DNA of 64,000 bases from Trichobilharzia szidati (taxonomy: Eukaryota; Platyhelminthes; Trematoda; Strigeidida; Schistosomatidae), in contig OX235277.1 of assembly GCA_944472155.2 (NCBI GenBank), positions 22,888,804-22,952,803 of the forward strand, in the 5' to 3' direction. Position 1 is the first letter of the stretch. Every line of letters begins with the position of its first letter. The translations under genes were made by a program, and so were the position numbers. A model generated the notes under the pieces. It searched no databases. It was not told the origin of the DNA and saw nothing but the letters and a program-made list of their open reading frames with translations. This document shows, piece by piece, positions 58,275 to 64,000 of the stretch.

Positions 58275-58322
58275 TCAGCATTCATAACACCTCTTCTGCC
58301 GTCACCGATGAATACCACACCC
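58275..58322 (-). pseudogene. Possible decayed exon upstream of gene R
   Basis: A good acceptor (ATTTTTGTTTCAG) and a donor-like GTAGGC bound 48 nt, a multiple of 3. In phase 1 it reads VWYSSVTAEEVL and then a TGA, so it cannot be a working internal exon of this gene. It could be a dead exon or a coincidence. Confidence 0.25.
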
Positions 58323-58684
58323 CTGAAACAAAAATTTACCTAAAGCTGATAAAATGATTCTAATTTACTGTGACGTTCACGATGTATGGAAATTTAGCAG
58401 GCTATACATAACTTGGACAATATAACACAGTATTAGTAATAGTAATACGATTATTTCAAACAGTGCTTTCAGTACAAATATGCGATTTCCAGCATGTTGT
58501 ACAGTATTGCATGTACCTTTCTCATTACACGAGTAATATTTAAGAAAGAGGGTGGCATTTAAATTGATGGAATTGTTCAATGATAGAATGAATACAAAAT
58601 AAAATGATTTGGAAATACTAACAACAATACGACAAAGAAAATAAAATGAGGCCAATATTTATCACAGGCCTAAATATACCACTG

Positions 58685-58755
58685 AGTCGGCGGTTTAGCA
58701 GTACAATGCTCGCTAAACACGCCAATCGTGGTGTGTGACTCTATCCACCGTCACA
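58685..58755 (+). repeat. tRNA-like SINE head
   Basis: GCGGTTTAGCAGTACAATGC then TCGTGGTGTGTGACTCTATCC resemble tRNA A and B boxes. A similar head lies at 34570-34640. No intact cloverleaf was derived. Confidence 0.35.
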
Positions 58756-59383
58756 GATGCACTCCTACACCTGTACAGGCAGGTGCTACGTTCAGCAGAG
58801 AGGGAAATCTGTGTGTGAGGCTAGTAGCAACATGCTGTGAAACATAAAACCAATGCGACTGGAACTTCAGAGCTCAAGATGACAGCCATTTGTTTCACCC
58901 GAATTATAAAGGGACAAAATCAAGATATGTGTAAAATAGATCACTGCTTACCCCTTTGTATATCTGAATGTACAAGCAGTGGAACGACAATAGTTATCAG
59001 GAAGGCTGTGTACCGATTCATCATGTTTATGTTTGATCATTCAATTCACGAGTATTTATACTAGTGCTGAAATTCAGATGTCTGTGAGCACAGTATAATC
59101 CTGGATGGTGGTTGGCCGATTCAATCTGTCTTACTTTATTTCACGTCTTGATTGGATTCTGAATGAAGTGATGCTCACGTTCGATCAAATAACAACTTGT
59201 GTGCGCCAATCATAGAAGAGAAAAAATCAGCAAAGTGAATTGAGAGTGACTTCAGTTTTGCAGATATTTTGGAGCACTTCATATGTTATAATTCAATGAT
59301 GGAGACAAGTAAAAGAAGACGTTGAAGAAGGGTATTCATTGCTGCTCACACATAAACCACTTTTGAAATGTTTCCACACTCAC

Positions 59384-59407
59384 TTTGAGACACTGAATCA
59401 GCTTCTC
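59384..59407 (-). CDS. Candidate gene R micro-exon (24 nt)
   Basis: A strong donor (GTGAGT) follows a phase-1 reading EADSVSQ whose length is 24 nt if the AG at 59408-59409 is the acceptor. The pyrimidine tract is poor, so this may be chance. Confidence 0.22.
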
Positions 59408-59588
59408 CTCTTAACAGGTGAATACGTAGAATAGCACACGGTGTATTCATTCCAACGCCACATACAATCACTTGTCGACCAACACAGGGAAGACGAATTA
59501 AAAAAGAAATCAGGTGTTCCAAATCAGGTGTTGTTGTTGAAATTGTCATATTCTGAATGCTGTAGAAAGTTACACAGTGTCTCAAGGC

Positions 59589-60059
59589 GAATCATGAATT
59601 TGGCACACAAACAGAATATGCCGCATATTGGAATACTGACAAATAAAATACTTAGTAAGGTTCAAACATATCACTACCAACATGATCACACCGTTGCTTA
59701 TTGTAAACAACATGTGGGATTATTGTGACACTAAAACCCTTTGCACGCGAATCTTACTCACTTTTTATCAGATCCATGAGGTCTCCGAGAAAGTAAAAAT
59801 CTCCATCGTGAGGATGGTACTGACTGGTGTGAGTAGTGTGGAAAGTAGCTGTCTAACCGATTACACTGGACATCCATTTTACTGTCAAAACAAAACAATC
59901 TGAGAGGATGATAACAGCACTTGTATTAACATAAGTTTCGTCGTAATAACTAGTCGTGTCATAGTCGGTGAACACAGATTCCCTTCTCATTCTCACTTGA
60001 TGAGATGTGAGATGAAATCCGTTTTCGGTAATATTGCCATGGCGGTGATGGTGAGCTGA
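59589..60059 (+). pseudogene. Third paralog remnant (66-nt-like exon and terminal exon)
   Basis: On the plus strand, 59589-59654 reads IMNLAHKQNMPHIGILTNKI in the frame of the 66-nt exon (MPHI resembles MKPHI and MQQHI), with a donor GTAAGG but no AG before it. At 60010-60059 a sequence homologous to the terminal exons reads SVFGNIAMAVMVS and stops; the homology runs on into the 3' flank to about 60260. A spliceable block at 59772-59826 lies between them but is 55 nt long and out of phase. This is a deleted, decayed copy. Confidence 0.45.
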
Positions 60060-60269
60060 TAAATTTTACTGGAATTGTGCACTAAGCCTGTTTGTTTCTG
60101 GCCATATACAATTTGTATCCTAGTGTGAAGAGCATGATGGTTATGAAAGAAATCTGCCTTGTGTGTACAGATGGAAAAGTCACAATGTCATCTCGCAGAT
60201 GTCACTATGAGATCATTCACGTTTTCATTTCACGCATTTTCGGCATGCTGATGATATGAACCAGCAAGA

Positions 60270-61065
60270 GTATTGCAGAGAATTTATTTCGTAATCAATA
60301 AAGTCATACTATTACTATGTTCCTCATGGCATTTGGCAACAGAAGCTATAGCAAGCAATCAGGAATAGTAATTAATCAGGTGAATCATTTCTTACATGTC
60401 TATCGGTTTTAGTAGAGTCTCTTATTTCTGCTCAGATTTCTTCCAATCTCCTTAGACGTCTTCAAATAACTTCAGGTATAGCCTCTGTATTATTACATTA
60501 TCTGTATTATTTCCTTCCATAAATCTGGTCCTGAATAGACGAAATCACAGTCGAAATAATTTACTTCCAGTGCACAGTTCTGTTGGTAATTTTCAGCTTT
60601 GATGGGAAGTATGAAGGACTTTCATCGCATGTAGTTAAGAAGACACAAGTCAGGAGACAGATATCTTCCTTTAATAGCTTCACTTCGAAGCTGTTCACTT
60701 ATGCCATTGGGTGTTTATGTATTCAGTACAGGTTGACATCACGCGTGAGAGGTTTCTGTCAGTAGCAAGGCAACAGGGGGAATCAACGTGTATGAGTAAC
60801 AACTACGATTGTGAAGGTGAGAATAATCAGAAGTAATCAAGAGGACTGACAAATCACCAACCAAGTGAGTATTAATGGTTTGGAAATGGTAGATATGAGA
60901 GACAGAAGAAGAAGGGATTGCAAATGAGTTGCGAATACATAAAAGGGACTACACTGAGCTTATTTCACAGTTACTCAGCGGAGCGAAGAAGGAAGGAGAT
61001 AAGAATTTTGCACCAAGGCCATGTTAGCAAGAAAGGCTTGATAAAATGTTTGTGAAGACAAATTT
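60270..61065 (+). other. Intergenic, nothing recognised
   Basis: Between the third paralog remnant and the U6-SINE unit. No exon with good signals and phase was found. Confidence 0.4.
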
Positions 61066-61069
61066 CAGG

Positions 61070-61318
61070 TTTCTCCTCAAGCACTTTTGTTATTCCTTCA
61101 TGTTCTCAGTGGAACATAGGGCTTCAAGCTAGAGGCTTGAAGTTTATGCGGCAGGGTTTAATTTACAGGATCGGGTTGCTAGCCACATGCCCAAACCTTC
61201 CTCTTCATCAGGTTAGCTTTATTACTCGCTGAGTGAGGTAAAGGAGTGCGCCGGCCGGAAATGGACCCGCGGACCATATGCATAGTCGGCGAGCCTCCTA
61301 ATCGCTATGAAACCGACG
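61070..61318 (-). repeat. tRNA-headed SINE with RTE-like tail, fused to U6
   Basis: Reading away from the U6 end on minus: GTCGGTTTCATAGCGATTAG, GAGGCTCGCCGACTATGCAT, ATGGTCCGCGGGTCC, matching the head of the SINEs at 10590 and 32370. The last part (about 61140-61090) reads GAAGCCCTATGTTCCACTGA, which resembles the RTE 3' end (compare 40495-40520). So U6, SINE head and LINE-type tail lie in one co-oriented unit. Confidence 0.6.
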
Positions 61319-61326
61319 CCCCCCCC

Positions 61327-61436
61327 AAAAAAATATGGAACTCTTCACGGTTTTGCGTGTCATCCTTGCGCAGGGGCCATGCTTATCTTCCCTGTATCGT
61401 TCCAATTTTAGTATATGTACCGCCAAAGCGAGCAGA
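61327..61436 (-). ncRNA. U6: U6 snRNA copy, probably a pseudogene
   Basis: The minus strand carries an almost full-length U6: CATATACTAAAATTGGAACG, then CATGGCCCCTGCGCAAGGAT and GACACGCAAAACCGTGAAG, ending TTCCATATTTTTTT. The invariant ACAGAGA box, which contacts the 5' splice site, reads ACAGGGA (61389-61395), and AGATTAGC reads AGATAAGC. The 5' end is altered (GTCTGCTCGC). These changes in the catalytic core argue for a non-functional copy. Its 3' T run is followed directly by a SINE head, as in a chimeric retrocopy. Confidence 0.85.
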
Positions 61437-61439
61437 CAT

Positions 61440-63110
61440 ACTCAAGCACTGATCGAGTTCATTTGCACGATTAGAATGCAGGTGAAATCACCTTGAACTA
61501 CATGGTCATTGAATTTGCAAATATTGGGATCTCGTAGTTGGCGTTTTTAATGAACGAGAGCGTTTGTGAAGAAGATGAGGTGTAGAGATGTAGCATCGAA
61601 CCTTCTTCGAATTGATATCAACAGGCCACACTGGAGAACTCCAGTAATTGTACCTGTCTTGAATTTCAGATTTATACTTAGTCGTTTCTTCGTCACATCC
61701 AGGTGTCGATTCGGATAAGTCTGAGTCTTTGGAATACCGTCACTACTCCGTATTTCTTTAGGTTTATTTGATCATCTCAGGACATTGATGTGTGGTGGTT
61801 ACACCACTATTCAGATTATTTGAGGCGAATAACTCATACAGGTAGAATAAAGTTGCGTTAGAATGACACTAGTAAATAGGGAATATAAATTATGAAGGCG
61901 AACTTATTATCTACTGATTCCACCTGGACAGAAGCAAAGATATACTCGTAGTTCGACAGTTGACCGTTCTCATTTACATTTTGATAAACACGTTAGTAAA
62001 TGTTCTAGTGTGTGACTCGAAAAAGAGCTGCTTGTAAAGGATACGGACTAAGTTCTACAAATCAAGTGAACTTGTTGACAAAAACGTAAAGTTGCCAAAG
62101 TAAAAAGTAAAACTCGAAGACTCCCCTCTCCACGATAACATCAGTCTCATTTGCACGTGTCAGTTGATTTGATTGATATATATGAACATCAGCAAGATTG
62201 ACGGGAATCTCACATTCCAGAAGTTCGTAAATCAGTAGGCAGAACGGAGTATTTTCTGGAGGCTATGATCTTTCACAAATCACCAATTCATTCATGTAAA
62301 ATCGTCTCCAGATTATCTCAACTCACATTCATTCATCCATCTATCCATCTAACAACCCATCGATTCATTCATACCTTCATGGTTTCGTTCATTTTGACGG
62401 AGTATGAAAGAGAAAGGAAAGGTGTCTGAGTGTGGACAGTGTGAGTGAACTGAAACAGAGCTACCGAGAAAAAACTCCAAGAAATAATACAAGCCACGCA
62501 AACAAAACAACGACCAAGCGATAGAGTAATCTTCGTGAAAATCCAGCGGAATGAAGAGAATGAGAAAAACGATGTAGAAAAATTCGAGTTGAATACAATA
62601 AATACGGTCAGTATGCATAGCAGGAAAACTGAACGTGAAATAACTGCATAAAAATGAGACTATTGAAAACAAAGCACAATATTGGCCACGTATATTCCAT
62701 CAACGACAGAAATAATGAGAATAAACTGGCGTTCATTTAGGTATAAATGAACACATTGTGAGATTTACCAATGTGACACCACTGTTTCTGATTATTCTAC
62801 ATTCCTTCGATGACCTGAATCTTCCGATAACACAAAACATTGACTGATAATATCTGAAGAGAAAAGTCTTTCTATCTATTGTATCAATGTATTTCATTAT
62901 TTAGAATAATAATGATAATAATATTACTGATAATATTGATAACATTGTTATTACAGGAACTTGAATATCTCAACTAATTTTCTGGCATCTGAGTGAATAT
63001 TCTCACTGCTCATTACAGTGATTCACTCAGACATTCACGCATACGGAGATAGCGAGTGAGACAGATACACATTGATGGTCCCATTGATGCAAATTAATTT
63101 TTCCAACAAC
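61440..63110 (+). other. Intergenic or intron 1 of gene R, nothing recognised
   Basis: If 63296-63350 is exon 1 of gene R this is intron. No exon found; short simple repeats only (TTCATCCATC near 62325-62350, AATAATAAT near 62905-62925). Confidence 0.35.
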
Positions 63111-64000
63111 AGAGAAACAGCACAAAGTGTTGACATGATTCACACAAATGCAAAATACCTGAAAATAATCAGACCGAATGATGGCGTGTAATTAATAATA
63201 ATCATGATTATTATTTTTAGTTGCGTTATACCTGAAGCAGTAATTTTGATACCGTGTACGTCTCAGTATTCTGTACCATGTCACATCCAATTTACTCGAT
63301 AACAGCAGAATAAATGCGAGATAATATTGCAGGGTAGTGAGTGACAGCATGGTTGTGTTAGCAGGTAAAATGAAATCAAAATTATTCAACATGAGTAAAC
63401 TAGTGATCAAAATGTTAGTCGGTAAAATTTTAAGCAAGTTAATTGAAACTCTATCAGCATACATCAGAAAGAGGAGAGAACTGAAGAGTCAATTGTTTGC
63501 TAATAACAACGTAGGTCATATCTGAATCACAGAGGACGTGGGCGAAATAGAGCATTGCTGAATTTTGTGCTGGGTTAGTATTTTCCAATTACTTCTAGTC
63601 CCGTCTAATGGGATGTAAAGGTGTTGTCAAATAGGGTGACCACTGGATGCTTGTTTATCGACAGCGGTCGCCAATGACGAACAAGTTGATTGCGTGAGGT
63701 ATTCGATCGTGTGAAACTTAGAAGTAGACGTAAGAATACGAGTGAAAGTACAATCAATTCTTCTGTAATAACATTCATTGATAGACCTAGAACAGAATAT
63801 TGTTTTCCTACAATGAAGAAAAACAACTTCTTGCCTTCCATTGTGTTTTGGAATCAAAGTCGATATCTGTGCCTAGTGATTAATCGATTCTGAGATTCCT
63901 GGCAAAATGTCCCATTGATGTATATGCCAATTAAATTCCCAACACAGAAACAGCACAAAGTGTTGACATGATTCACACGAATGCACAATATCCAATAATA
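63080..64000 (+). repeat. Edges of a ~830-bp direct repeat
   Basis: GAAACAGCACAAAGTGTTGA and CATGATTCACAC(A/G)AATGCA occur at about 63114-63155 and again at 63947-63988, each preceded by a CCCATTGATG stretch. This suggests a tandem repeat whose second unit runs out of the window. The candidate signal-peptide exon lies between the two edges. Confidence 0.5.
63296..63350 (-). CDS. Candidate signal-peptide exon, perhaps exon 1 of gene R
   Basis: ATG at 63350-63348 reads MLSLTTLQYYLAFILLLS and ends one base into the next codon at donor GTAAAT, i.e. phase 1 like gene M exon 1. The peptide is a convincing hydrophobic signal sequence. No clear TATA box was found, and no in-frame exon links it firmly to the 57-kb exons, so it could belong to another gene. 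Confidence 0.35.

Larger units (their letters stand above)
49062..63350 (-). other. Gene R: minus-strand paralog (gene span)
   Basis: Nine well-supported minus-strand exons run from 57248 down to the stop at 49062: 57192-57248, 56382-56444, 55219-55281, 54780-54842, 54161-54205, 52401-52439, 52060-52125, 50564-50620 and 49062-49111. Lengths are 57, 63, 63, 63, 45, 39, 66, 57 and 50 (terminal), all phase 1. The order mirrors gene L in inverted orientation, but R keeps two complete x-y exon pairs where L keeps one and a half. Upstream candidates are a signal-peptide exon at 63296-63350 and doubtful exons at 59384-59407 and 58275-58322. Repeats in the introns include a Penelope end, an RTE relic and a hammerhead-bearing repeat shared with gene L. 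Function unknown. Confidence 0.65.

Noticed and set aside
58685..58755. Functional tRNA gene
   Set aside because: A- and B-box-like motifs are present but no clean acceptor and anticodon stems could be formed; similar heads at 34565 and 29500 suggest a SINE.
61246..61452. 68-codon plus frame
   Set aside because: It lies on the complement of the U6 snRNA and SINE head; the nucleotide features explain the sequence.
1..64000. CRISPR array, bacterial operons, phage genes or complete viral genes
   Set aside because: No regularly spaced repeats with spacers, no long bacterial-type reading frames, and all protein matches are to eukaryotic non-LTR and Penelope retroelements.

Overview
The window looks like AT-rich genomic DNA from a flatworm, most likely a trematode close to the schistosomes. 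The evidence is RTE-type and Penelope-type retroelement fragments on both strands, tRNA-headed repeats with hammerhead-like relics, a U6 snRNA copy, and genes split into very short symmetric exons. There is no bacterial-style gene organisation, and almost every open reading frame above 60 codons is chance or retroelement debris.

The real coding content appears to be a cluster of paralogous genes built from tiny exons (27-69 nt). Nearly every exon has a length divisible by 3, an AG acceptor, a GT donor and phase-1 junctions on both sides. Gene M (minus strand) starts at 40700 with a signal-peptide exon behind a TATA box and runs down to at least 19378. Gene L (plus strand, 930-12881) and gene R (minus strand, 57248-49062, perhaps starting near 63350) are paralogs in inverted orientation. 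They share the same exon order (63-63-45-39-66-57-terminal) and the same C-terminal Val-Ser-stop. Remnants of further copies lie at 42619-42672 and 59589-60059. By eye the L and R exons are less similar (about 50-80%) than the introns around them (about 75-90%), which suggests diversifying selection on a secreted protein. I do not recognise the family; the layout resembles that of schistosome micro-exon genes.

Layout: 1-4893 (segment A) is repeated in direct orientation at 41657-46625 (segment B). The left arm 4893-14480 is repeated inverted at 46625-58100. Segment A joins the 5' side of the left arm, whereas segment B joins the 3' side of the right arm. The centre (14480-41650) holds gene M, whose introns are full of RTE 3' ends, a Penelope RT-endonuclease relic (17850-19260), tRNA-derived SINEs and hammerhead-bearing repeats. 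The least decayed RTE (38690-40545) sits in the first intron of gene M and is dead (frameshifts, a stop, FADD changed to FAND). Beyond 58100 there is a decayed third paralog, a U6-SINE-RTE chimera (about 61070-61436) and a possible second signal-peptide exon (63296-63350).

All gene models come from splice-site pattern, phase, length and paralog comparison by eye. There is no transcript evidence, and percentages are hand estimates over short stretches.
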